Shown here: positions 50,861-61,735 of the stretch, one piece after another
Layout of the letters: the number at the start of each line of letters is the position of its first letter
Position numbering within the stretch: the first letter of the stretch is position 1
NCBI GenBank assembly: GCA_009829735.1
Contig: CM020618.1
Span: forward strand, 21,437,346-21,501,345
DNA length: 64,000 nucleotides
Direction: 5' to 3'
From: Pyropia yezoensis
Taxonomy: Eukaryota; Rhodophyta; Bangiophyceae; Bangiales; Bangiaceae
The notes under the pieces: generated by a model
Databases searched by the model: none
What the model saw: the letters and a program-made list of their open reading frames with translations, nothing else
Told to the model about the DNA's origin: nothing
Program-made: the position numbers and the translations under genes

Positions 50861-51899
50861 GCTAACCGCGAGGCTCGACGCACCTTTGCCTTCGCCGCGC
50901 CGGCGACTCTCTACGCGTGGCGCAAAAGCGTAGGAGGGCGAGGGGGAAGAGGCTGCTGGATGAGAGCGCGACGGAAGGAGATTCCGCCAGTGCCATCAAG
51001 GTGGCGGTCGTAGAACGCCGCCGCGCTGCCGGAGCCTGCCAAAGCGGCGTGGTTGCCGGGGCTTTCACGGCCCTCTTCGGTCACCCCCTCGTTCTCTCCG
51101 CCATCGCCCTTCCCGTGGCCACTGCCCGCTCGCCAACCGACGGCTGCGCCGCTGACACCGCGACCACCGTCGCCAGATTCCGCTCGTCCACCGCTTGCGT
51201 CTCCATCATGCACTGCCTGACCGTTTCGAGGACCCGGCAGAGCCACCAGATCAACGAGCGTGGGACACGTTGTTAAGGTGCCGCGGGTCAGTCATCGTAG
51301 GGCGGCGCCGCGCGGCGGCAACCAGTGAGCTGGTTGCAGCCCTCCGCAACAGTGCATACTCGCTCACAGCATTAGAAGACAGCTCCACCTCTGTCTCTTG
51401 AGAGCTCCCGAGCAAGGGTTGTACAGTACGGAGCTAGTGGGGAGCCATCTCCCAGCTCTTGGTGGGTTATTGTCGGTAAAGTTCTTGGAAACGTATTAAT
51501 TTGTATGTAAGTCTATCCGAACCGCATTCGGATTCGGAAACCCGAACTACACCGTATTGGCCGAACGGTGGAGTGATTCGGGTATCACGACGCAACCCTG
51601 GCCCCAACCCCCCCCCCCTCCCCCCCACCGCGCTCGCGCCGCGCCCCCTCAACCCCCCCCCCCCTCGCACGGCGGCCGCCACCACGTCTAGGCCGGCTGG
51701 TCGCAGGGGGGACAGTCGGCGCCCAATGCCCCCCCCCCCCATTCCACGGCTGGGACCCCACCCCCGCGACGGGGCGGGAGCGCCCCACGCCGGCAGACCG
51801 CCGCCCGTCCGCCGCCCCCCCGCCACACTGGCGCGGTGCCCTCTCCCCCCCCCCCTCCTCCCCCCAACCGCCCGCCACCGCTCATCGCCGGCCGACGGC

Positions 51900-52503
51900 T
51901 GCTGCTCTCGTCGCCGCCGCACCCCCACCCCCACCCCCACCCCCATCCCCACAGCCACCGCCACCGCCACCGCGCCGCCGCCGCCGCTGGCAACCGCAGC
52001 GGGCCGCCGAGGCAGCACGTAACTCAGCCGCGCGGGCACTTTCGTGACCAGCGTGGCGTCCTCCATCTCCAGCTCACCACCCTCCGCCGCCCCGCCGTCG
52101 GCCGCCGCCCCACCGGCGGCGGCCGTCACGGGCGACACGGCCGCCGCCGCAGCGTCCCAGCGTGGCCAGCCGCCCCCGCCACTGGCACTGCCGCTGGCGC
52201 CGCCGCCACTGCCACTGCCGCTGGCGCCGCCGCCACTGCCGCTGCCGCTGTCCCTGCTGCTGCCGCCACCACCATCACTACCGCTGCAGTCGTCATCCCC
52301 ACCTGTGGCAGCCGCGGCGGTGGCCGATGAAGAAGGGAAGCAGCTTGCTTCGCTATGGTCGAAAGAGAGGCTGAGGGGGATGGGGTGGAGACGCGGCCGA
52401 CCGCAGCAGAAGGGACGCTTGGAGGGCGACCAAACGTGGGGGCGGGAGCGAGAAGAGGGACGCCGTGCGTGGAGCCCTCCCCATGCTTGGCCACCCTCTT
52501 CAT
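51900..52503 (-). other. Possible coding segment, unrecognised
   Basis: An ATG at 52503 opens MKRVAKHGEGSTHGVPLLAP, and a different phase reads GELEMEDATLVTKVPARLSY near 52030-52090 amid Gly/Ser and Ala repeats. The second segment has more normal composition than its surroundings, but no domain, clear splice sites or single continuous frame joins them. Treat as a low-grade candidate exon region. Confidence 0.2.
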
Positions 52504-52909
52504 GATTAGGAACCCTCCCGGTACGAAGTGAAATGTCTGCTGGCTTGGCGACGGGCCGTTTCACAACATGCAGCATTAGGTATGCGCTGGTTTGTCCGCC
52601 AGCGCACTCCACGCGCAACGTCCAGCGCACGAGGTTCGTTCCGTGACGAGATTTTTCGACGCCGGCAGAGTCTTCCCCCGCCCTGCAGGGCTGGGCGGGG
52701 CGGGGCCCCACCTTGCACGCCCTCCCCCCACCCCGCCCCCCCCCACTGTTTGAATAGCTGTTGCATGCGCTGGCGGGATGGACGACGCGACGCCGCCATC
52801 CACCCCCCTGCCACGCCACTCATCGCCGCCCGGGAGTGGCTCCCACCCCCCACCGGTCGTGGTGCGGTGGCGCTGGCCGTTAGGTGGGGTGGCGCTGGAA
52901 GTGGCGCCA

Positions 52910-55254
52910 GCGCCCCCACCCCAAGCGTCAGGGGCCGGTCGCTGTCGTTTGGGGGTGCCGGGCGATGGAGGGATAAGAGAGGGGGGACGGGGCGATGGAG
53001 AGATAAGCGAGGGGGGACGGGCTAGGGCGCGCACCGTCTCGGGCCAAGCGCGCTGCCGTGTGGAGGCTGCAGCCACACCCCGGCTCTGTCCGTACATACC
53101 GTATCGCTCGCGACGGGGGCGTCGCGGGCTCGTACAAGGGGACAGTGGTTGCCCCGCCGTCGGTTGTGCCGCCGCGGGTCCGTCGCTGTTGCCGCCACCC
53201 GCGCCCAGACCGCGCTGGGGACGAGTGGAGCCCGCTGGGACGCCCGTGGCCTCGCGCCTCCCCTCCGCGGCCCCGCGCGCGCGCGCTCGCTCGTCTCCCC
53301 CCGTCCGCCGCCCCTCATCTTCCTCTGCCGGGCGGGTCCCTCCCGCGCGCGTCCCCTTCCCGTCCGGACGCACCCCCAACCCTCGCCTCTCCCATGGCCG
53401 GTGCCCGTCGCGCGGCCGCACGGCCTCGCGGCGCGGTGCGCCGCGTGGCGGGCGTCACGGCGGCCGCGGCGGCCGCGGCGGTGGTGGCGGTCGCGGTCGC
53501 CGCCGGCGTGGGCGGCCAGGAGGCGCCGCCGCCGGCGTCGCCCTATCCCCCCGCCCTCGCGGCGACGCTCGCGTCTGGCTCGCCCGTCTTTTCCAACACG
53601 GGCATTGAGGCGCCGTTTGAGTTTCGAATCAACGCGGCGGGCATCGTTGCCCTCTTTGACTGTGTGGCCGTGTATGCAGCCAACAACCGGCGGTACACGA
53701 CGTGGGATGGGCGGCCGGTGGTCCGCGCGCCGCGGGGCGACCGGACCGACGACAACCTGGGCGTGTGTGGCGCCGCCGCCATCTCGGCGGTGGTGGACTA
53801 TGTGTACGGCCCGTACGGGTCGGATCTTATGTACGATGCGGTTGCCAAGGCGGGCTTTGACATCCCGCGGCTGAATGACACGACCCGCTGCGGCGGGCGG
53901 GGGGGCGGCCGGCCAGACCCGGCAGACCCGGCGTGCGTGGGGCTGGCGGCGGCACGGCAGTACATTGCCGAGCAGCTGCAGCGGGATGGCATGAATCAAG
54001 ACGGCCGCACGGGGCTGCCCCCCGGCGCGCCGCCCCGCCCGTACGCCGACACGGTCAGCGGTTACCGGCCGGTGAATGGGCCCGCGGCGGGGGTGACGGC
54101 GCTCACCCGGTGGATGCCGCTCAAGGAGGACACAGCCGGCCTCGGCACCTACCAGGTGCAGTCCATTACGGCGCCGCACGCGGGGCTCGCCAAGCCCATC
54201 CTGGCCGACCCGTCGCGCCTGCGGCGGCTGCGCGTGCCGCCGCCGTACCGCTCCCCCGACGCGTACCGCCCTGACTTTCAGTGTGGCCGTGGGGCGCCCG
54301 ACCCGGACGATCTGTGTGCCAAGGCGCAGGGGGTGCTGGCGCAGGGGCCCCGACTCGACGACCGCCGCCGCACCCTCATCCGCTGGTTTGACCGCAAGAC
54401 CCAGTCGATCGCGGGACTGCCCATCCAGCTGGTCGTCCAGGGCGGCATGTCCTTTGCCGACTACTTGACCGTGGAGCTGGCGCTGAACGCCTTTACCTGG
54501 GACGCCACCATCGCGGTGTGGGCGGAAAAGGTGCGCCACGACGCGGTGCGGCCCGCGACGCTCATTCCGGAAATCCTTGGCCACACCCGCGACGGCGCGG
54601 CGTTCACCTCTGTCATCCGGACCATGCCCCACGCCGAGTACCCGTCGGCGTCGGCGGCCATCTGCTCGGGCTTCTCGCACATCCTTGCCGCGGCGGGTGG
54701 CGACGCCCTCAACCTGTCGGTGCCCCTCCCAGCGGGCGCTGTGGGCGGTGACCTGCCGGCCACGACGCTCACGTTCAAGGACACCCACGACCTGGCTGCC
54801 CAGTGTGGGGAGAGCCGCATCTGGGGCGGGCTCCACTTTCCAGACGCCGTCAAGGCGGGCAGCCGGCTGGGCGTTGCGGTCGCCAAGGAGGTGCTGCGTA
54901 CGGCCGCGTGCCGTGCGCCGGGCACGCCGGGGCTGCCGCCGTGCGCCAAAGCGACGAACCGGGAGGTCGACGATACCCAGGACGAGGCCGAGTACGTGTA
55001 GAAGGAGCAAAGGGGGTCCCGTGTTACGCTTAGGCACCCGTGGTGGGTGTGCGGCTTCTGCCACTCGTCCAGTTTTTGCTCGCTCCGCTATCCCAGCGCG
55101 AGTCGGTGAACAGCTTTTTGAATCCACCTACGGACGGTCATCATCATGAACGCACATCATGTGGATCGATGATGATTCACATGACCCGTTTTTTTTTGTT
55201 CTTTTGTAGCAGCATAAAAAGCATTCAATGGTCATGGGCGTGGCCAGTATAATG
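52910..55254 (+). repeat. Segmental duplication, copy 2
   Basis: Counterpart of 22900-25446, with the same order of upstream tract, gene and 3' flank. It has a single upstream unit and lacks the 23253-23328 hairpin. Coding sequences differ by scattered substitutions and a small Ala-codon insertion in the signal peptide. Confidence 0.92.
53394..55001 (+). CDS. Secreted vanadium-haloperoxidase-like protein (PAP2 superfamily), paralogue 2
   Basis: 535 residues, over 95% identical by eye to paralogue 1 at 23601-25199, with a signal peptide three residues longer (VTAAAAAAVVAVAVAAGVGG). Pocket residues are the same: K379-x6-RP, SAS at 418-420 in place of S-G/A-H, and SR-x5-H at 474-481. Differences lie mainly in surface text (AGIVALFD for ASVVAIFD, GRGAPDPDD for GCGAPDPDE, IQLVVQGG for IRLFVLGG). 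The shared loss of the loop His predates the duplication. Retained frames in both copies suggest both are expressed and selected. Expected location is the secretory pathway or cell wall. Confidence 0.85.
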   Translation: MAGARRAAARPRGAVRRVAGVTAAAAAAAVVAVAVAAGVGGQEAPPPASPYPPALAATLASGSPVFSNTGIEAPFEFRINAAGIVALFDCVAVYAANNRRYTTWDGRPVVRAPRGDRTDDNLGVCGAAAISAVVDYVYGPYGSDLMYDAVAKAGFDIPRLNDTTRCGGRGGGRPDPADPACVGLAAARQYIAEQLQRDGMNQDGRTGLPPGAPPRPYADTVSGYRPVNGPAAGVTALTRWMPLKEDTAGLGTYQVQSITAPHAGLAKPILADPSRLRRLRVPPPYRSPDAYRPDFQCGRGAPDPDDLCAKAQGVLAQGPRLDDRRRTLIRWFDRKTQSIAGLPIQLVVQGGMSFADYLTVELALNAFTWDATIAVWAEKVRHDAVRPATLIPEILGHTRDGAAFTSVIRTMPHAEYPSASAAICSGFSHILAAAGGDALNLSVPLPAGAVGGDLPATTLTFKDTHDLAAQCGESRIWGGLHFPDAVKAGSRLGVAVAKEVLRTAACRAPGTPGLPPCAKATNREVDDTQDEAEYV

Positions 55255-56139
55255 TACCGCCCAATTATTGTGTACGCGGTTACCGCCCCCGTTCTTTCTG
55301 CGTGTCCGTGATGAGGGACACAGGAGGGGAGGAGCACAGACGGGGTGGCCGCCAGAAGGGGGTATGCAGTATCACCGCCCGAACCAAAACACACACTCTT
55401 AAGAGTAAGACAACTCATCCATGGGTGGCAACAAGCTTCAAAGTCAGAGAACAGGACGTCCACGCGGCGGCAAGCGGGTGCACGCGAACAAGGGTTACAA
55501 CCCACCCACCAAAAGGTAGGGAAAGAAGCAGAACGCGCTCCCACTGGGAACGCACATGCAAGGCGAGTGGTTACGTGGATGGAGGGAGCTGGCGATGCAT
55601 TCCAGCCGGCCGCCTCGCTGCTTCGAGACAACTTGAACGGACGCTCGTTGCCACCAACGCCATGCCGCTCGCATCCCCCAGTCCCCGCTCTTCCCCCCCA
55701 ATACCCTGCGCCCGGCGCCCATCGGCCGCCTGCCTCCAATGACGCGACCGCCAGGGTTGGCGACCTCGCCACGTCTGCCACCGCCTTTGAAGGACAGGTA
55801 CAATACCCCTCTGCCAAAAAATAAGACAAACACATCAAGGAGGGGAGGGCGCCCAACGTGGGTCGTAAAATGGGATGGGGGGGCTGAGGAAGGGGGGGAA
55901 GCGGAGGTAGGGAAGGGGAACAGGTAGAGGGGCGTGCGGCGGGAACATGGACAAAATACGCAACGCTCATAGGGCCCAAAGCCGGCCACGTGGGGCGCGC
56001 AAAGTGGGCACGCGCGCCGGTACTAACGACACTGACAACACTGGCTGGCCACGCCCACCGCCGCGGCGGACGACCCGGCTCAGTGCGGGGTTTGGGCTTT
56101 GGGGTCTCTGGGCGTACGGGAGCGCCCGCGGGGCACGGT
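55255..56139. other. No recognisable gene
   Basis: Sequence right of the duplication end. Frames of up to 283 codons are open on the minus strand but have no domain and lack protein-like composition. Nothing else was recognised. Confidence 0.45.
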
Positions 56140-56171
56140 ATTGGGCAGGGCAGCGCGCTGCCCTGCCCAAT
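56140..56171. repeat. Perfect 32-bp palindrome
   Basis: ATTGGGCAGGGCAGCG at 56140-56155 is followed without spacer by its exact reverse complement at 56156-56171. The next base pair outside does not match. Confidence 0.95.
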
Positions 56172-56494
56172 GGGACGGAGAGCGCGCTATCCTGACGCTC
56201 ATGATGGCTTGGCGCGGCAACGCTCGGGAGAAGGATGGTGCACTGCAGCCGTCGAAGAGTCTGGCTCTTCCCTCACCGCGCCCCGCTTCCGCTCAAAAAA
56301 ATCCCCGCGCTTGACTTGGCAGTCAAAAACGGCTGGGGTATCAAGCGTCGACGGTTGCGGCGGGAATTTTCGCAGGATACCTCGCGCAGGGGCGAGGAGA
56401 GAATCCACCCACCGGCGGGGGTGCATCGCAGCAAGCTCGTCCTTCCCCCCTGCCCCCTTCCAGCCCTGAATGGCACCTCCTCCTCCCCACCCTA

Positions 56495-56871
56495 CGCAGT
56501 GGGGTCTAAAGGGGGACCACCGATTTCTTGCATTCCGGGTGTTTTCCGCTTGCGCAAGAATTTGCAACCCCCTCTCACGGCATGAAGGACGCCGATTTTG
56601 AGTACGTTTGTTGCTTTACGCTTCCAGCTGCCAGTTGCACAAGCCCGCATGGATGGTGCCCGTCTGCGCCGCAAGCGTACGACCCTCAGCTGCCTGGTGG
56701 TACCAGCAGAACAACGTGCGGGCTTGTGCAACTGGCAACTGCAAGCGTAAAGCAACAGAAGTGCTTAAAATCGGTGTCCTTCATGCCGTGAGAGGGGGTT
56801 GCAAATTCTTGCGCAAGCGGAAAACACCCGGAATACAAGAAATCGGTGGTCCCCCTTTAGACCCCACTGCG
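56495..56871. repeat. Foldback element with 154-bp inverted arms
   Basis: Left arm 56495-56648 and right arm 56718-56871 are inverted copies differing at about 8 of 154 positions, separated by a 69-base loop. The outer ends are CGCAGTGGGGTC...GACCCCACTGCG. No protein is encoded. It could be a MITE/foldback transposon (the CAGTG end is reminiscent of hAT-type ends, but I see no matching 8-bp target duplication) or a source of hairpin RNA. Confidence 0.93.
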
Positions 56872-57237
56872 CTGCCCCCGCCGGTCGGCCGGTCACAAAC
56901 GCGCTTTGCTCCACCGCTCAGTGGATGGAGGGGCTGTGTGGCAAAGCGGGCAGGGCGCGTCACAGCGGCAGGCCCTCTGGTCGCGGCGGTTGGTCGACCA
57001 ATGCCGGTTGATCGAGGGCGCGCCCCCTCGAGAGGATGCAAGATCAGCGGCCGCCGGGCCAACTCGGCTGGGCTCCCGTCCCACAAGCCACTGCCATCGT
57101 GGCTGGGAGGCCGCGCCGCCGTGTGGTCGACAAAATGACACCCGTGTGGGTGGAGGGCGGGGTGAAGCGTCACCACGGTGCTTCCCCACACCTGAGAACA
57201 CAAGGATCTAGATCCCATCCATGACCATGCCATCGAT

Positions 57238-57271
57238 AAGTGGATCCCTGTCATCTGACAAGGATCCACTT
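57238..57271. repeat. 34-base nested hairpin
   Basis: AAGTGGATCC and GGATCCACTT form 10-bp arms; inside them TGTCA and TGACA form a second 5-bp stem. The surrounding DNA has no gene. Confidence 0.75.
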
Positions 57272-58690
57272 GTTACCAAATATGAGGGCCCTACATGGAC
57301 GCAACACAAAGTTGATACGACAAGTGGACATAGACCAGCCAATCGTCGTCCAGAGTTGTGTCGCTTCCGAGACACATGAATGAGCTTCACCCGTCAGTGA
57401 CACAGCTGGCTTCTCCAATCGGGGGAAGCGATTGGAAAGGCATCTCGCGGTAGACGGTTGGTGGTGGGCACGCAGGGGACTGGTGTCTCACATTCACGCT
57501 CCCCTTCCCTCACACTCTGTTCACACTATTTACACATCCAGCGTCCAGGCCGACCCCGCGGCTCGGCTGGATGATCCGTTACCGTAGGATACCCGCGCCT
57601 TACGGCCGCCACTGATCCTGCGGCCACCCGCCCGATCTGTCGTCCCCGCGCTCGCGCGCAAGCGCCGCCAATAGATAGGTCCGTGGTCCACGCCCCTCTC
57701 GCCGCACCGCGACCCCATTGGCGAGGACGACGGGTCAGGCCCATGCAGAGGGGCCGACAGCCACACCACGAGGGGCGGGGGGGGGGAGGGTGGATCCCGG
57801 CCGACGGCCAGGACCATCAAGATGATCTGTGGACCAGCCGCCCGCCCACGAGAGGGCCCATCCAGCCGCCACTGCGACGCCCCCACCGCTCTATAGAACT
57901 ACTCGAGCGGCCGCTCTCCATGTCCTTGCAGCGTCAACAGCGTGGGTCTTGTTCCGTTTTTGCAGCGACGGGACGCGCGGCTCTGTCCCCCTGCTCCGCC
58001 CCCCCTCCTGTATCCCGCCCCCCCCCCCCCCCCCCCGTCCCCCCCCTCCCAGTCCATGTAGGTCGTCAACCCCGCGGCAACGGCAGGGTTGACGCCGAAA
58101 CTGCGTCGAGTGGACAGGGCGGCCGCCACTATTTGCAAAGGTGGGGTTGTTGACAGGGAGCCTGCCCGCGACGCGGCGGCAATGGCACAACCAGAGCACC
58201 CACACGCCCACCCAGCGGCCATGACCGTGGTCGCCGCGGCGGGTGGGTGGGCCACGTGAGCAGAGCTGGGGGACAGAGGGGGGGGGGGGGGGGGGGGGGC
58301 GGCTGCCTGGTGGCTTTCACCCGACCTCCTTCCCCTTCCCCCTCCCCCCCCCGCACCTGCGGCCGATTCCGACGGTGAGGCGGACACCTCGTCGACCATC
58401 CCCCCCCGTCCCGCCTGCCTGCTCTTTTGAAAATAAGCGGGGGGCCTGGGGGGGGGCGACGGCAAGCGCGTGGCCACCGTTGCACGGTGGGCGCGTGGGT
58501 GGTGACACCCGCCGTCGACGCCCGCCGCGCCGCGCCACGCAGCAACAGCCCGCCGCCTTGTCCCCACACCAGGTGGGCGCACCACAGCTGGGGCGCGCTG
58601 CGGGCGGCGCTGGACGACCGGCTGCCCCTGGGAGCTGTGGCGGTGGCAAGCGCGCGCTCCTGCGCGCCCCCCGCTGCCCCCCCTCACACG
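57272..58690. other. No recognisable gene; long C and G runs
   Basis: Contains a C run near 58018-58036 and a G run at 58278-58299. Open frames are compositional. The right end is the upstream region of the secreted-protein gene. Confidence 0.5.
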
Positions 58691-58701
58691 GCTGCCGGGA
58701 G

Positions 58702-58707
58702 TATATA
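58702..58707 (+). promoter_or_regulatory. TATA box of the secreted-protein gene
   Basis: GAGTATATAGCC stands alone in very GC-rich DNA about 250 bases before the ATG at 58958. It is the clearest core-promoter motif in the window; the start site would be near 58735. Confidence 0.6.
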
Positions 58708-58957
58708 GCCGGCCGCCTCCCCAGCGCAGAAGGCTATCGCTCGTTCCCATCTACAGCACCCCCGCCCGCATCTGCCAGCCACAACCACTCCCACGTCCTC
58801 CACGCTCTCTCCTTTGCCTGCACACACAAGTGACAGCCCTCCCTTTTGCCCATTCGCCACCGCTGCCTGACGCTGGCCGACGGTGCGACCGGCCGCTGCA
58901 CCCCCATTCCGCGTCGTCGTACTTCCATCGCGCCACACGCTGCCCCCGACCATCGCC

Positions 58958-59926
58958 ATGGTGGCCAAGAAGCTGTCTATGACCACCGCGGCGGCGGCCG
59001 TGCTGCTCGTTGCTGTCGCCGCCGCCCCCGCGGTGGCCCAGACGGTGGCGCCGACGGCGACGGCGACGGCCGCTCCAACGGCCGCACCGACGGCCACCCC
59101 CACGGCCGTAGCCACGACCGCACCCACGGCCGTAGCCACGACCGCACCGACGGCCACCCCCACGGCCGTAGCCACGACCGCACCCACGGCCGTAGCCACG
59201 ACCGCACCTACAGCCGCACCGTCGGCAACGCCGACCGCGACGCCTGCAGCGACGCCGTGTGTGACGCGCCTCTTCCCGTGCTCCATCAGCGTGGTGGTCC
59301 CAGCGTGTCCCGTGGCCGTGTCCCTCCCATGCACGGCGGCGCAGCCGCTCTTCCAGATTGGGGAGCTGTGCTTTGCGACGGTCGGGTCGGTGGCGTCGTG
59401 CCTGCCTACCGTGACGGTGGAGCGGACGTGTGGGTTTTTGTGCCCGACGGCGGCGCCCGTGCCCGCGACGGCCGCGCACGTGGCGCCGACAACGGCGCCC
59501 GTGGCACCGACGACCGTGCCCGTGGCTCCGACAGCGGCGCCGGTGGTGGCGCCAACGACGGCCCCGGCGGCTGGTAGCATCAATGCTGGCAATGGCGGCG
59601 CTGGTGGTGACGGTGGTGAAGGCCCCGACGGTGGTGCCGGCGGCGACGGTGGTGCCGGCGGCAACGTGGTGTTTGCGGCGCCGGCTGCCAACCCGGGCGA
59701 CAGCACCGGTGACGACGACAATGACGATGATGACGATGCGACGGGGGCGTCCCCGCCCCCCGCGGCGCCGGTGGATGCGTTCAATGGGGCGGCGCTTGTG
59801 GCTGGCGATGGTGGCGACGGTGGCGACGGGGGCGCCAATGGGGGTGGCGACGGCGGCGCCGGTGGTGCCGGCGGCAGCGTGTTTGTGGGCGCCGCCGCCA
59901 CGCCAGCCTCGCGGTTTGACTACTAA
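58958..59926 (+). CDS. Secreted Thr/Pro-repeat, Cys-rich and Gly-rich protein
   Basis: 322 residues; function unknown, probably cell wall or extracellular matrix. The ATG at 58958 is followed by an evident signal peptide (MVAKKLSMTTAAAAVLLVAV...AQ). Residues ~25-95 are Ala/Thr/Pro repeats (TAVATTAPTAVATTAPTATP) encoded by a 60-bp duplication at about 59095-59215, likely sites for O-glycosylation. Residues ~100-165 are a compact domain with eight cysteines (CVTRLFPC, VPACPVAV, LPCTAA, GELCFATVGSVASC, ERTCGFLC). After more Pro/Thr/Ala come a Gly/Asp-rich region (GGAGGDGGEGPDGGAGGDGG), an Asp run and a final SRFDY. An upstream near-cognate start adds an unlikely leader. Single exon with its own TATA box. 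Confidence 0.75.
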   Translation: MVAKKLSMTTAAAAVLLVAVAAAPAVAQTVAPTATATAAPTAAPTATPTAVATTAPTAVATTAPTATPTAVATTAPTAVATTAPTAAPSATPTATPAATPCVTRLFPCSISVVVPACPVAVSLPCTAAQPLFQIGELCFATVGSVASCLPTVTVERTCGFLCPTAAPVPATAAHVAPTTAPVAPTTVPVAPTAAPVVAPTTAPAAGSINAGNGGAGGDGGEGPDGGAGGDGGAGGNVVFAAPAANPGDSTGDDDNDDDDDATGASPPPAAPVDAFNGAALVAGDGGDGGDGGANGGGDGGAGGAGGSVFVGAAATPASRFDY

Positions 59927-61735
59927 TCGCACCGGGGCGTGATGGTGCCCAAGGGCAGCTGACCGTGCTTGGCCACCGTGCCTGGGGACGGCGACAGCGG
60001 GATGAGGGCTGGCTGCTGGCGGCCGTCACGTCCACCATGTCCGGCGCCCCGTTTTGTAACAACATGACTTTCGGAAATTGTTAAGATTGTTAACGCTCTT
60101 AATTCAATTTTTACCCAATACTTTCAGCCGCGCCCTCTCCGTCAGACCGGCATTAGTGCGTACTGTGCCATTATTTACACAGTACAGTACAGCGACGGAG
60201 TTAGCCTGGTGGAGAAAGGACGGTTGAGCCCCCGGGAAACACTATATCATTCTATGCATGTATTAGGCACAAGTCTTTCCCTAAGCATGCCGTTTAAGTC
60301 AGCGCCCGCCCCAGTCTATAGGAGTTAGAATCGTCCCATTCGTGGATATACTGGACAGGAAAGGTAGTCTCATCTAAGTGAAGTTCATGACGAAGAGAGG
60401 TGCCTACAAGTCATCCTGTCCATTGAACTATTTACTGTCAACCAGACGCAATCTGGATGCTCCTGCCGCTTCGCCTGCAGCATCTCGCCGGATCTGAGCC
60501 TGACGAAAGCCCGAGCCCGGAACGCCCGGGTGTCTGCTCGACATATGCGTCCCGCCGCGTTCGGACAGCCAGGCGTCGAGTCGGGGCGTTTCTCGGGAGC
60601 GCATCCGAGACGTTCTGTGCAACCGAACCGTCAGTGCGTTCTTTCATCACAGATGCTCCCGAGGACAGCATACGTCATGTTCTCTGCTCTGGTGTACTCT
60701 CAACGGCGTTCCGTTATCGATTCGTTGTCTCATTGAGAGGGTTTCCTGGGCGTTTCTTGGCCTGCAATGTGTATTTCCTGGGCCAAATAACCAGCATAAA
60801 AACCGGGTTATTGTCCACAGGAAACGGTCCGCGGCCGACGCCGCCGACGCGGTGCCGACCGCGATCGCCAGCTCAGGCTGAAAAGTTGCGCACCAGCTGG
60901 CACCGCGGTGGCGGCGTGGCGGCGTGGCGGCGTGGCGGCAGCGGTGGCTGCGTAGGCGGCAACGGAGTCGGCTGGCCTCCGCCCCCACCCATCAGCAGCA
61001 GCACCACCCCCACCTCCACCACCAGCCCCACCACCGACCACTGCCGACGGCGCGCCGCCGCCGCCGCCGCCGCCGCCACGGCGTCGGCCGCCCCCCCCAC
61101 ACGTTGCGGACGGCGGTGGCAGCGGTAGCGTCGGCGGGGCGTGTCGCCACGGCACCGCGGCCCGCGCCGGCCTCCCCCGGCTGCGTGGCCGCGGCGGGCG
61201 GCCGCCCCCCCCCCCCCACCAGTGGTGGTGGCGGCGGCGGCGGCGGCGGGCGCGGGGAAGGCCCGGGAGAAGGCGGGGGCGGGGGGCGCCCGTCGACGCG
61301 GCCCAGTGGATTGGGCCACCCGCACGGAATCTCTCCACGCCTCGCCCCGCGCAGTGTTCCTCAGGAACGAATTCCGGCAAGTGCCGCACACCTGTGGGAA
61401 GTCTGGTCGCTACAGGTGAAGCGTCAAGAAGGCGTGACAGCCCGTATCCCAGAGGCAAACAATACTATATGTATGTGTACTTCTGAGATAAGGCCTGTCC
61501 AAAGGCCGGCTGACTGCCCGCGGCGGTCTGTCGGGTCACTCATAAAGCACACAGGATCCGCCACCCCTCTCTCGTGCGCACTCGTGGGAGTCCCCCTCCC
61601 AGCAGCCCCGCACAGGGCAGTGCACGGTGGCGGGCCAATGTCAGCACGGCACTGCGGTATCTACCGTGCACTGGCACCAAACTAGGCAGGCTGGCGCCAC
61701 CAGAATCACCTCCCGTTCGACCACGCCGGCAAGGA
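59927..61735. other. No recognisable gene
   Basis: AT-richer at 60060-60800, then low-complexity GCC/CACC-rich DNA to 61300 with compositional open frames on both strands. No domain or RNA gene recognised. Confidence 0.5.

Noticed and set aside
50862..51401. Short frames of fair composition on both strands (for example KRRRARGKRLLDE)
   Set aside because: No start-to-stop frame of convincing length, no domain, and both strands are equally plausible.
56495..56871. Assignment of the foldback to the hAT superfamily
   Set aside because: The CAGTG end is suggestive, but the flanks show no 8-bp duplication, so no superfamily is claimed.
58751..59932. 405- and 393-codon minus-strand frames opposite the secreted protein
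   Set aside because: Antisense of the Thr/Pro and Gly repeats. The plus-strand frame has a signal peptide, a Cys pattern and a TATA box and is clearly the real one.
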